DNA of 64,000 nucleotides from positions 5,991 to 69,990 of the forward strand of contig JBDTRR010000030.1 in NCBI GenBank assembly GCA_039931615.1, in the 5' to 3' direction. Both the position numbers and the translations under genes were made by a program. Shown one piece after another: positions 26,496 through 36,438 of the stretch (within the stretch, counting starts at the first letter, position 1; every line of letters starts with the position of its first letter). The stretch is from JAHFUI01 sp039931615 (GTDB lineage: Bacteria > Acidobacteriota > Vicinamibacteria > Vicinamibacterales > CAVVIG01). Under the pieces are notes generated by a model, which saw only the letters and a list, made by a program, of their open reading frames with translations, ran no database searches and was not told the origin of the DNA.

Positions 26496-27737
26496 CTAGA
26501 AGCTGTAGCGCAGCACCAGCGAGCCGTGCGAGTTGCGGCGGTATTGACCCAGGAAGTCGTCCGCTTCGCCACCGATCAGCACACCGGCGGCGGTGACCCG
26601 CCAGTGCTGGCCATGGGCCTGTGAATATTCCGCCTTGCCGTACGCGCCATTCAGGTTCTGCCGGATCGCGGTCTCGACGGCGACGCTGCGATTCGGACCG
26701 ATGGTGTAGGACGCGCGGCCGACGATCGACCTGGTCATGCCGCGGTCGGGCGCGAACGTCAGGGCGGCGCGGCGCGCAGTGACCACTTCACCCGCATAGC
26801 CGGCGACCAGCGACCACTCGCCCGTCTGACGTTCGGCCTGCACGACATAGATCACGTACTGGTCGGCCGCCGGTGAGCTCGAGGTGACGTACGCCACCTC
26901 GCCCTTGACGCTGAACCAGCGCGTCGGCAGCGACGCGTCGGCGCCGTAGGAACGGATCGGCGGGTAGACGGTCGACACCTCGACCCTCGGCAGGGCGCCG
27001 GCGCGGACGTCGACGTTCGGCAGGTGGTTGAACCCGTCGAAGAACGACAGCGCGTACTCGATCCGCGATCCGGTCCGGCTCCAGCGCACCCCGGCCTGCG
27101 AGCCGGCGGGCACGGTCGCGCCGGCATCGACGAGCCGGACCTGCGGCGCGTCATCGGGCACCGCCGTCCATCGCTGATCGAGCAGCGGCAGCCGGCTGGT
27201 CGTCAACCGCGGCACCCAGACCACTTCGAACGCATCGTGCGCGCCGGCCTGCGCCACTGCCCGGACGCCGCTGACCGCCAGGAACTCGGTCTCGACGACG
27301 TTGAGGAAGTCGCGCGGCGCGAAGCGGTCGGTCGGGTTGACGATGTCGGTCTTGCCCCAGCGGATGAACTGCTTGCCGACATCGACCGTGAACGGACCTC
27401 TCGAGATCGTCGCGGTCGCCCGGCGGATCGAGACCGGCGGTCTCAGCCGGCCGCGGTCGCCCAGGTCGATGCGCCAGCGATCGTCGACCTGATCGTGCGA
27501 GTTGGCGCGCAGATCGGCCCCGGCGGCGAACCGCAGCCAGGTTGCCGGCCTGGCGACCACTTCTTCGCGAATCAGCAGGTCGGCGACGACGCGGGTCGGA
27601 TCGTTCGGCGCCCGCTGGACGAATCCCGTGGCGCGCGCCTCGATGAAGCCGCGCTGCGACCAGTCCTGCGCCAGCGCGATCTCCGGGATCAGGCCGCCGG
27701 CGAGAACCAGGACGATCAGAACCGGGCGCGATCGCAT
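26496..27737 (-). CDS. Outer-membrane beta-barrel protein (DUF1302-like)
   Basis: 413 residues. Signal peptide ending IALAQ, then strand-rich sequence throughout, finishing in the aromatic LVLRYSF typical of barrels recognised by the BAM complex. VGKQFIRWGKTDIVNPTDRF resembles the DUF1302 porin-like proteins, which are often next to LolA-like and RND/FtsX genes. ATG 27737 was taken because it directly precedes the signal peptide. Neighbours on the same strand (a LolA-like protein and an FtsX-type transporter) suggest a joint envelope function, although a dispersed repeat separates them. Confidence 0.65.
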   Translation of the reverse strand: MRSRPVLIVLVLAGGLIPEIALAQDWSQRGFIEARATGFVQRAPNDPTRVVADLLIREEVVARPATWLRFAAGADLRANSHDQVDDRWRIDLGDRGRLRPPVSIRRATATISRGPFTVDVGKQFIRWGKTDIVNPTDRFAPRDFLNVVETEFLAVSGVRAVAQAGAHDAFEVVWVPRLTTSRLPLLDQRWTAVPDDAPQVRLVDAGATVPAGSQAGVRWSRTGSRIEYALSFFDGFNHLPNVDVRAGALPRVEVSTVYPPIRSYGADASLPTRWFSVKGEVAYVTSSSPAADQYVIYVVQAERQTGEWSLVAGYAGEVVTARRAALTFAPDRGMTRSIVGRASYTIGPNRSVAVETAIRQNLNGAYGKAEYSQAHGQHWRVTAAGVLIGGEADDFLGQYRRNSHGSLVLRYSF

Positions 27738-27773
27738 CGGGTTGGGTTCTCTGGAGGGCAAGGACCATCATTG

Positions 27774-27832
27774 TACGTAGTGTCCGGCTTCAGCCGGACC
27801 GTGGGAGGTCCGCCTGAAGGCGACACTACGTA
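27774..27832. repeat. Full copy of the dispersed two-hairpin repeat
   Basis: Same layout as 13741-13801, with hairpin 1 loop TC instead of TT and one base missing in the right arm of hairpin 2 (AAGGCGACAC). It separates the outer-membrane barrel gene from the LolA-like gene. Confidence 0.85.
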
Positions 27833-27879
27833 CACTCGAAAACGCACCAGCCCCCGGCCTCTTCGGCTGGACCGCGAGG

Positions 27880-28704
27880 CTACGGCCGCCGCAGTGCCTG
27901 CAGCGTGAAGTCCTCGTCTTTCATCGGCACGTTGTACTGCAGCTTGTCGAGCGTCAGACGGGTCCGGCTGCCGCGCCGCAGATCCGTCATCTCGAGCTGG
28001 CGCGCGGTCCAGATGCCCTGAACATTCTGGATCTCGGAATAGCTCAACCGCCGAACCGCCTGGTCCTTGACGAAACTCTCGATCCGGGCGAACGCGTAGT
28101 TGTCCTGGCGCACCCAGACCATCGACCGCGTGTATTGCGACGACTTGCTCTGCTTCGGCGTCGACTCGATGCGCCAGCACGGCGCGCCGTCCACCGCTTC
28201 CTCGCCACGCACGGCGTAGTCGTACTGGTTGACGTCGCGCTCCTCGAGATCCTCGAAGCTGAAGTCGGTGCCGAAGAAGCGCGTCGATCGATCCTGCAGC
28301 GCAATCCGCCGATCGCGCTCGATCGCCGGCGTCCACATCCACTGATCCGAGGCCCGCTCGGGGTGATTGGCGACCAGCAGCGCGACCCCCTTGACCTCGG
28401 CCGGCGCCGTGAACCGGAGCACCGACTTGCTCTGCCCGTGGGCGCCCAGCCGGTCGAACGTCCAGCGCTTGTCGCTGACCTTCCCCTTGGCGTCGAATAC
28501 CTGGAGCAGTCCTTCGTAGCGCTGCGACCGGGCATCGGTGCGCCGCTGCGCCTCCTCGACGATCTGCCGGGCGTCGTCTGCGGCGCCGATGCTCACCGGT
28601 CGGCCGAGCAGGTACGACGACAGCAAAGACATGGCCAGGAACATCACCTGGGCGTTGGGTCGTGCGGGTCGTGCTGTGGCCGATGGTCGTCGACGGCTAT
28701 TCAT
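27880..28704 (-). CDS. Outer-membrane lipoprotein-sorting-like protein (LolA fold)
   Basis: 274 residues. A hydrophobic segment near residues 20-42 is probably the export signal. The body resembles the large LolA-like family (RYEGLLQVFDAKGKVSDKRW, SDQWMWTPAIERDRRI, YSEIQNVQGIWTARQLEMTD), which binds lipids or lipoprotein acyl chains in the periplasm. The ATG overlaps the end of the upstream permease gene by 8 bp, so the two are translated together. With the permease and ATPase it could form an envelope lipid or lipoprotein export system; the cargo is inferred. Confidence 0.75.
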   Translation of the reverse strand: MNSRRRPSATARPARPNAQVMFLAMSLLSSYLLGRPVSIGAADDARQIVEEAQRRTDARSQRYEGLLQVFDAKGKVSDKRWTFDRLGAHGQSKSVLRFTAPAEVKGVALLVANHPERASDQWMWTPAIERDRRIALQDRSTRFFGTDFSFEDLEERDVNQYDYAVRGEEAVDGAPCWRIESTPKQSKSSQYTRSMVWVRQDNYAFARIESFVKDQAVRRLSYSEIQNVQGIWTARQLEMTDLRRGSRTRLTLDKLQYNVPMKDEDFTLQALRRP

Positions 28705-31245
28705 ACTCCAGCGCCTCCACCAGCGATCCGCGGACGGCCGACTCGGCCGGCCAGATCGCCGCCACGAACGCCGCCCCGAGAATCGTCGGGATCAATCCCA
28801 GCGCCACCGTGACGGGAAACGCATAATCCAGCCGCATCCCGGCGATATCGTTGTGGACGATCTGCAGGATGTAGTACAGGTTGATCGCGCCCAGCCCGAG
28901 TCCCAGCAGCAGGCCGAGGCTGCCGATGCTGAGCGCCTCGATCCAGATCGTGCGCCGCACCTGGCTGCGCAGCCCACCCACCGCCTGCAGCACTCCCAAC
29001 TCCCGCCGCCGATCGGTGATCGACACCGTCAGCGTGTTGACGATGCCGAGGATGGCGACGAGGACGGCGACCGCGATCTGCACCGACGTCAGGCCGAACC
29101 ACTGGTCGGTGATCTTCAGGATGTAGCTCTTCAGCTCGGCGTTGGTCAGCACGAACACCTGCCGCTGCCCCTCGAAATGGCTCAAAATCCGCCGCGTCAC
29201 GTCGGGCCCCGCCGCGCCGGGCGCCAGATACAGCCGGAAGATATTCACCGAATCGTCGTTCCAATAACGCTGAAACACCGTCCGATCGATCAGGATCGTG
29301 CCCTGCTGATCCGAGTAGTCGACGACGATGCCGACGATCGGCAGTTTGATGGTACCGTTCGGCGCCGGAATCTCGATGATCTCGCCGAGCTTCAGCCGCT
29401 GCAGCTGCGCCAGGTTATCCGAGACCATCAGACCGCGGCCCGCGGCGGTCAAGCGATACATCTCGGCGGCGTCGCCGGCCACCGGGTCGCGGTGCGCGGT
29501 CTGCGCGATGCTCTCGATCTCGACCGCCACGATCATCACCGGCGTCCGTCTGAACACGATCCGCGCGTCCCGAACCATCTGGACGCGCTCGACCCCGGGG
29601 ATGGCCGCCAGCTCTCCGGCCATCGTCGCCGGGAACCGGATCGTGCGGACCACCAGGTTCTGCGACGGCAGGACGAACAGGTCCGGATTGAGCGCGGTCT
29701 GCATCCAGTCGATGATCGAGGCGTAGCTGGCGTTGGCCATGCCGGCGAAGGCGATCACCAGCGCCAGCGACAGCATCAGCGCGGCGACGCTGGCCGAGGT
29801 CCGGCGCGGCGACTGGATCAGGCTGTCGGCCGCGAGCGCCCCCTCGACCGGGCGGAGCCACTTCAACAGCGGCCGCAGCGCCCTGGCCAGTGCCAGCGAC
29901 AGCAGCGGGCTGAGCAGCAGCGCCACGACGATGGCGAGGGCGTAGCCGGCATAGAAGACCGGGCGCGCGCCGCCGATGACGAGACAGCCGACCGAGACGC
30001 CGCCCAGCACCGCGGCGAGCGAGGCGCGGAGCCGGTTCTCCCCGGCCGACAGCAGCTGGAATCTGCCCTTCTGCAGCGCCTGCACCGGATCGATTCGCGC
30101 CGCGTTCCTGGCCGGGATGAAGGCGGCGACGACACTGGTCACGATGCCGATCGCCAGCGCCGCCGCGAGCACCCAGGGACTGGTCGACAGCTCGTCGGCG
30201 TGCTGCGCGACGCCGTAGACGTCGCTGATCAGCGCCCCGATCGAGGCCGCGATGCCGCGCGCGATCAGGACGCCGAACACCAGGCCGCCGATCGATCCGA
30301 TCAGGCCGGTCACCGCGCTTTCGCCGAGGAACAGCCAGCGGATCTGCGGCCGCGTCGCGCCGAGCGCGCGCAGGATGCCGATCTCGGTCCGGCGCTCGGA
30401 CACGGCAATGGCGAACGAGTTGTAGATGATGAACATCCCGATGAAGAGGGCGAACAGGCTGGAGATGTTCACCATCATCGAGTATGCGGCCAGCATCGCC
30501 TCGAACTGCTGGCCTCGTCCGGAGGGCGGCTCGACCTGGAATCCGGGGCCGAGCAGCGTCTGCAGCTCATCGCCGGCCTGGGCGATGGTCCGGCCGGCGG
30601 CGACACCGATATCGATCCGATCGAACTTGCGGCCGCGGCCGAACATCTTCTGCGCGGCGTAGATGTCCATGATCGCGAGGTTGCCGCCGAACGCGCTGGC
30701 CAGGCCCGACGACTTCATCACGCCGCGGATCGTGAACGGCCTGGCCCCTTCCGCGGCGCCGAGGACCAGCCGGCTGCCGACCGCCAGACGGTTGGCCTGG
30801 GCGAACTCGCTGGTGATGATCAGCGAGTCGGGCTGCGCCAGGAAGACCAGCGGATCGTCGATCACCGCGTCGTCGCCGCTCTCGAGATCGTATTCGCGCA
30901 GGCCGCGGTCGCCGGTCATGTCGACGCCGAGAATCAGGATGTTCCCGCCGCCGGCGATGCGGGTATCGACGACCGCCTCGATGACCGGCACGGCCAGGCG
31001 GACCGACGGCGACGCCTGCACCCGTTCGAGCACGCCTTCGTCGAAGCCGGTCTCACCCGCGGTCACCTGCAGCTCGGTCTTCCCCGCAATGCGATCGACG
31101 GTGCGGGAAAAGGCGAACAGCACGCTCTGATTGGCGGTGTGCATGCCGACGAAGACGGCGACGCCCAGGACGATGCCGGCCGTGGTCAGCAGCGTCCGCA
31201 GGACGTGGCGGCGGAAGTACGGCCAGCTGATCAGCCGCAGGAGGA

Positions 31246-31249
<4 letters not shown>
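28697..31249 (-). CDS. ABC transporter permease with two FtsX domains
   Basis: 850 residues with an N-terminal membrane helix, a periplasmic MacB-like domain (about 45-250), an FtsX helix set (about 270-400), more helices, a second periplasmic domain and a final FtsX set (about 715-840). Such doubled FtsX permeases act in envelope export rather than import. The GTG start overlaps the ATPase stop by 4 bp, and the end overlaps the LolA-like gene. No substrate-specific motif was recognised. Confidence 0.88.
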
Positions 31250-31977
<728 letters not shown>

Positions 31978-31987
31978 ATCAAGATTG

Positions 31988-32003
31988 TGTGAATCTTTTC
32001 ACA
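31988..32003. promoter_or_regulatory. CRP/FNR-type operator between divergent genes
   Basis: TGTGA-ATCTTT-TCACA is an exact match to the CRP half-sites and spacing. It lies between the ABC ATPase (minus, starting 31977) and the ThyX-like gene (plus, starting 32080). No CRP-family gene is in the window, so the regulator is inferred. Confidence 0.5.
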
Positions 32004-32079
32004 ACGCTGTCAATTCTGTGCGGAAACTTCAGCGTTTTTGTACGCGACAGCCGCTGCCTGCGTAGAATACCTGACCACC

Positions 32080-33696
32080 ATGTCCGCCCCCGTCGCCGCC
32101 AGCGAAGCGTTCACACCGGACGAGACGCGCGCCCTCGAGCCGTATTTTACCAACACCGATCGGCCGGTGTTCGCGCTGAAGAACCTGCCCGAAACCGTCA
32201 AGGGCGCGCTGTTCGCGCGCTACTCCCGGTCGGCGAAATCACTGCGCCGACTGTTCCTGGACGAGTTCTTCGACGAGGTCGGCGGCGGCGGCGCGGCGGC
32301 TGACGTCGGATCGGCGCGGGCCGCCACGCTCTACGCCCGCGTGCTGGGCGAATATGGCGACGACTCGGTGGCCCAGCTCGGCGGCGCGCATCTGGCCTGC
32401 GAAGGGGTCTCCAACCTCCTGACCAAGGTGCTCGAGTGGGGACGCCTGATGGCCTACCTCGAGCAGTCGACCCGCTACGTCCCGTACACCGATCGGCCGC
32501 ACGGCCGCTGGAAGTATCACGTCCCGGCCGAGCTCGATGGCTCGCCGCTGCGCGACCGGTTCGTCCGGACGCTCGACGCGGCATTCGAGACATACGCCCG
32601 CTGGATTCCCGTGCTCGAGGCGCATTTCCGGGGTCGATATCCGAAGGCGGCGCAGGACTCCGACGGCGTCTACCGCGCGGTGATTCGCGCCAAGGCGCTG
32701 GACACGCTGCGCGGGCTGCTGCCGGCGGCGACCCAATCCAACGTCGGCGTGTTCGGTACGGGACAGGGCTACGAAGCGCTGCTGCTGCGGATGTTCGCGC
32801 ATCCGCTGGCCGAGGTCCGCGCGCACGCGGCGGCGATGCTGGCCGAGCTCCGGCAGATCATCCCGGCGTTCCTCACCCGCGTCGATCAGCCGGCCCGTGG
32901 CGGACGCTGGACCGACTATCTGGCCGGGACGCGCCGGATGTTCGAGGCCGCCGCCCGGCCCATCCTCGACGGCGTCGGTGTCGAGGCCCGGCCGGAAGTG
33001 ACGCTGACGGATTTCGATCCGGAGGGCGAGACGAAAGTCGTCGCCGCCGCGCTGTACAGCGCCTCGACGCTGCCCGACGATCGGCTGCTGGCGATCGCCC
33101 GCCAGCTGTCGTCCGATCAGCGGTCGGCGCTGCTCCGCGCCTACACCGGCGATCGGACCAACCGCCGCCACAAGCCGGGCCGCGCGTTCGAGCGGACGTC
33201 GTACCGCTTCGACGTGCTGACCGACTACGGCGCCTTCCGCGACCTGCAGCGCCATCGCCTGCTGACGCTCGAATGGCAGCCGCTCAGCACCCGCCACGGC
33301 TACACCCAGCCGGCGGCGATCGAAGACGCCGGCGCGACCGCCGACTGGCGGGAGGTCATGGAGCAATCCGAAGCGCTCTACGAGGCGCTGGCCGGCAGCG
33401 GAGTCGCCGCCGTCGCGCCGTACGCGGTGGTGATGGCCTACCGGGTCCGCTTCTACATGGAGATGAACGCGCGGGAAGCGATGCACGTCATCGAGCTGCG
33501 CTCGGCGCCGCAGGGCCATCCGGCCTACCGACGCGTCAGCCAGTTGATGCACCGCGCGATCGCCGACGTCGCCGGCCACCACGCCATCGCCGGCGCGATG
33601 CAGTTCGCCGATCACTCAGAGGTCGAGCTGGAGCGCCTGCAGCAGGAACGGCGGATGCAAGAACAGCAGGAACGGCGGCAGCGCGACGCCAGCTGA
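32080..33696 (+). CDS. Two-domain ThyX-like flavoprotein with split active-site motifs
   Basis: 538 residues, over twice the usual ThyX length of about 220-250. Both halves resemble flavin-dependent thymidylate synthase, but each keeps only part of the RHR-X7-S signature. The N-terminal half has WGRLMAYLEQSTRY (120-133): EQSTRY is kept but the first Arg-His is lost. The C-terminal half has RHRLLTLEWQP (391-401): RHR is kept but the serine is replaced by proline. ATG 32080 follows a TAGAAT at 32063-32068. It may make dTMP, or be a repurposed paralogue; I cannot see whether the genome has thyA or a normal thyX. The C-terminus is a Gln/Arg-rich helix. Confidence 0.7.
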   Translation: MSAPVAASEAFTPDETRALEPYFTNTDRPVFALKNLPETVKGALFARYSRSAKSLRRLFLDEFFDEVGGGGAAADVGSARAATLYARVLGEYGDDSVAQLGGAHLACEGVSNLLTKVLEWGRLMAYLEQSTRYVPYTDRPHGRWKYHVPAELDGSPLRDRFVRTLDAAFETYARWIPVLEAHFRGRYPKAAQDSDGVYRAVIRAKALDTLRGLLPAATQSNVGVFGTGQGYEALLLRMFAHPLAEVRAHAAAMLAELRQIIPAFLTRVDQPARGGRWTDYLAGTRRMFEAAARPILDGVGVEARPEVTLTDFDPEGETKVVAAALYSASTLPDDRLLAIARQLSSDQRSALLRAYTGDRTNRRHKPGRAFERTSYRFDVLTDYGAFRDLQRHRLLTLEWQPLSTRHGYTQPAAIEDAGATADWREVMEQSEALYEALAGSGVAAVAPYAVVMAYRVRFYMEMNAREAMHVIELRSAPQGHPAYRRVSQLMHRAIADVAGHHAIAGAMQFADHSEVELERLQQERRMQEQQERRQRDAS

Positions 33697-33779
33697 TCGC
33701 CGCCAGTCGAGCGTCTCGTTCTTCTTCGCGTCCCGCGTCCGGCGCTTCGTGTTTCGTGTTTTCGTGGGGCAGTCGACAG

Positions 33780-34505
33780 TCAGTCCGGATCGGCGACGAA
33801 CCGGTAGCCGACGCCGCGGACCGTCTGCAGATGGCGCGGGCTGGACGGCTCATCCTCCAGATACCGCCGCAGCCTGACAATGAAGTTGTCGATCGCCCGC
33901 GTGTCGGTGTCCTCGCGGACGCCCCAGACCTTCTCGAGGATCGTCTTGCGGGACACCGCGCGGCCCTCGTGTTCGACCAGATAGCGCAGCAGCGACGCCT
34001 CCATCAGCGTCAGCGACAGCGTCTTGTCGCCCATCTGGACTTCGAGCTGCTCGAAATCGATCGTCCGCTCGTGGAACGTGAACTGGCGCGACACCGGCGG
34101 CATGGCGGGCTGGCGATCGGCGCCGATCCGGAACCACTCGCGGCGGCGCAGCAGCCCCTGCACGCGAGCCATCAGAATCGGCAGCTCGAACGGCTTCGCC
34201 AGATAGTCGTCGGCGCCGGCCTGAAATCCCTGCAGCACATCCTCCGGTCGGCCGCGGGCGGTCAGCATCAGGACCGGGATGAATTGCCCGGCGCGCCGCA
34301 ACTCGGCGACGACGGCGAACCCGGTCATGCCGGGCAGCATGACGTCGAGAATGACCAGGTCGAAGCGGGCGGGATCGGCCAGCAGCTGCGCCAGCGCGGC
34401 TTCGCCCGTCTCGACCACGTCGGCGTCGTGGCGCTCGGCGATCAGGTTGAACTGCAGGCCGGCGGCGATGTGCTGCTCGTCTTCGACAATCAGGATCCGG
34501 CTCAT
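33780..34505 (-). CDS. OmpR-family response regulator
   Basis: 241 residues. Receiver domain 1-120 with acidic pocket VEDE, phospho-acceptor in LVILDVMLPG (Asp near 54) and KPFELP (conserved Lys). The winged-helix DNA-binding domain (about 140-238) ends TVRGVGYRFVAD. Its start overlaps the histidine kinase stop by 4 bp. It is the last gene of a likely desaturase-kinase-regulator operon; OmpR-family proteins bind direct repeats about 11 bp apart, like those at 36385. Confidence 0.92.
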   Translation of the reverse strand: MSRILIVEDEQHIAAGLQFNLIAERHDADVVETGEAALAQLLADPARFDLVILDVMLPGMTGFAVVAELRRAGQFIPVLMLTARGRPEDVLQGFQAGADDYLAKPFELPILMARVQGLLRRREWFRIGADRQPAMPPVSRQFTFHERTIDFEQLEVQMGDKTLSLTLMEASLLRYLVEHEGRAVSRKTILEKVWGVREDTDTRAIDNFIVRLRRYLEDEPSSPRHLQTVRGVGYRFVADPD

Positions 34506-35422
34506 CGCGGCGGCGCCAGCGGCAGCTGCACGGTGAACGTGCTGCCGCGTCCCGGACCTTCGCTCTCCGCGAACACCTTGCCGCCGTGGCGGGCGATCAC
34601 GCTGCGGACGATGAACAGCCCCAGCCCGGTCCCCTTCACCCGCGTCGCGACCGCGCCGGGAATCCGGTAGAAGCGCTTGAAGATCCGCTTCAGCTCCCGC
34701 GCCGAGATGCCGACGCCCTGATCGCGCACGCGCAGCGTGGCGTGCGCCGCCTCGGGTTGCTCGAGCTCGACCGCCACCTGCACCTGGGACCCCGAGTACT
34801 TGACCGCGTTGTCGACCAGGTTCGAAACCACCGCCTTCAGTTCGTCCTCGTCTCCCAGCACCCGGGCCGGCCCGCCCGCCAGCGACTCACGGTAGGTCAG
34901 CGCTTCCTCGGGCAGGTGATGGCGCGTCCGCGCCAGGACGAGACAGTCGCGCACCATCGCCGACAGATCGATCGGCACCGGGCTGGCGCGGCGGATCTTG
35001 GCGCCGACGCGCGCCGCGCGCAGCACTTGATCGATGGTCCCGACCAGCCGGTCGGTGTCTTCGATCATGACCTGATAGAACCCGCGCCGGGTCGCATCGT
35101 CGATCGGCCGGCTCTGCAGAGTCTGCAGGTACAGCCGGATCGAGGCGACCGGCGTCTTCAGTTCGTGGGTGACGGCGTTGATGAACGCGTCGTGCTGCTC
35201 GTTCCGCCGGATCTCGCGAACGAGAAAGATCGTATTGAGCACGACGCCGGTGATGATCAGCGGGAACGCCAGGAAGCCGAAGATCAGCATCCCGGCTTCC
35301 CGCCAGTTGACGATCACCCAGCCGATGTTCAGCGCCAGCGCGCCGGCGCTGAGGCAGGCGCCGAGGACGATGAAAAAGGCGATCGATCGCCGGCGTCGGC
35401 CCGACGGCATACGTCCCAGCAT
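34502..35422 (-). CDS. Sensor histidine kinase with very short periplasmic loop
   Basis: 306 residues. Two membrane helices (about 14-38 and 44-66) are separated by only about five polar residues, as in intramembrane-sensing kinases. The HisKA box is INAVTHELKTPVAS (His near 86), followed by the ATPase motifs NLVDNAVKYS, RVRDQGVGIS and GTGLGLFIV. With almost no outside loop, the signal is probably membrane state or a membrane partner. The stop overlaps the response regulator start. It lies 41 bp downstream of the acyl desaturase gene on the same strand. Confidence 0.88.
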   Translation of the reverse strand: MLGRMPSGRRRRSIAFFIVLGACLSAGALALNIGWVIVNWREAGMLIFGFLAFPLIITGVVLNTIFLVREIRRNEQHDAFINAVTHELKTPVASIRLYLQTLQSRPIDDATRRGFYQVMIEDTDRLVGTIDQVLRAARVGAKIRRASPVPIDLSAMVRDCLVLARTRHHLPEEALTYRESLAGGPARVLGDEDELKAVVSNLVDNAVKYSGSQVQVAVELEQPEAAHATLRVRDQGVGISARELKRIFKRFYRIPGAVATRVKGTGLGLFIVRSVIARHGGKVFAESEGPGRGSTFTVQLPLAPPR

Positions 35423-35463
35423 AGAACGAATCGGAGCCGGCCGAGGTCAGCTCGAGCCCTTTA

Positions 35464-36324
35464 CTAAGCGGCGATCTCGTTCGCGGGCGACTGGTTGACC
35501 TTGGCGGCCTTGACGTCCCAGACCAACCCGACCGCCCGCAGCAGCTTCAATTCAATCCAGGTCGGATCGAACTCGTACCAGGCCAGGCCATGACGGGCCG
35601 AGGTCGGGTGGGCGTGGTGATTGTTATGCCAGCCTTCCCCGAACGTCATCAACGCCACCCACCACGAATTCCTCGAATCGTCCTGCGTCGCGAAGCGGCG
35701 GCGGCCCCACAGGTGCGTGGCGGAGTTGACCAGGTAGGTCGCGTGCAGACCGACGACGACCCGCAGGAAGATCGCCCAGTTGACCAGCGGCCAGCCGCCG
35801 ATCGCCAGCAGGGCGAAGCCGAGCACGGTCAGCGGCACCCAGTGATAGGTGGTCAGCCAGCGATAGAACGGATCGCGGCCGAGGTCGGGAGCGTAGCGCG
35901 ACATGATGGCGGTATCGTTGTGCAGCGCCTCGCCGAACAGAATCCAGCCGATGTGCGCCCAGAAGCCGCTGACCCGGGGGGTGTGCGGATCGAGCGGCTG
36001 ATCGGAGTGCTGATGATGCCGGCGGTGGATGGCGACCCAGAAGATCGGCCCGCCCTCGAGCGTCAGCGTGCCGCAGATGGCCAGGAAATACTCGAACAGC
36101 TTCGAGGTCTTGAAGCCGCGATGCGTGTGCAGCCGGTGATAGCCCATGCTGATCCCGAGGCCGACCGCCATCCAGTAGAGGACGGCGGACACGATCAGGT
36201 TGGTCCAGCTGAACGAGAACAGGGCCGCGAATGCCTGCACGTGGAACCACGCGAGCACGAGGCACGTCACCAGACTCAGTTTTGAATAGCGGGATTTCTC
36301 GGGTATGGCGACGATGCTGCTCAA
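35464..36324 (-). CDS. Membrane acyl-CoA/fatty-acid desaturase
   Basis: 286 residues. The three histidine boxes of delta-9-type desaturases are GYHRLHTH, HRRHHQHSD and WHNNHHAHP, and four hydrophobic stretches form the membrane part. It introduces a double bond into membrane acyl chains using iron and oxygen. TTG 36324 was chosen because AAAGGAG sits six bases upstream; the longer GTG start at 36354 would place that site inside the gene. Two direct copies of CTGTAAGA 61-79 bp upstream and the kinase/regulator genes just downstream suggest feedback control of membrane fluidity. Confidence 0.88.
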   Translation of the reverse strand: MSSIVAIPEKSRYSKLSLVTCLVLAWFHVQAFAALFSFSWTNLIVSAVLYWMAVGLGISMGYHRLHTHRGFKTSKLFEYFLAICGTLTLEGGPIFWVAIHRRHHQHSDQPLDPHTPRVSGFWAHIGWILFGEALHNDTAIMSRYAPDLGRDPFYRWLTTYHWVPLTVLGFALLAIGGWPLVNWAIFLRVVVGLHATYLVNSATHLWGRRRFATQDDSRNSWWVALMTFGEGWHNNHHAHPTSARHGLAWYEFDPTWIELKLLRAVGLVWDVKAAKVNQSPANEIAA

Positions 36325-36384
36325 CTCGGGCTCCTTTTTTTGAAAGACGATCACAGGTACCGTAACAAGCCTTGACCGCAGCGA

Positions 36385-36403
36385 CTGTAAGAGTTCTGTA
36401 AGA
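36385..36403. promoter_or_regulatory. Direct repeat with 11-bp period upstream of the desaturase
   Basis: CTGTAAGA-GTT-CTGTAAGA: two exact 8-bp copies 11 bp apart, the arrangement used by OmpR/PhoB-type regulators (the PhoB box has the same CTGT-N7-CTGT pattern). It lies upstream of the minus-strand desaturase gene whose neighbours encode an OmpR-type regulator. Confidence 0.5.
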
Positions 36404-36438
36404 CTTGCTCTGTCGATCGTCTTCGGGGCGCCCGGCCG

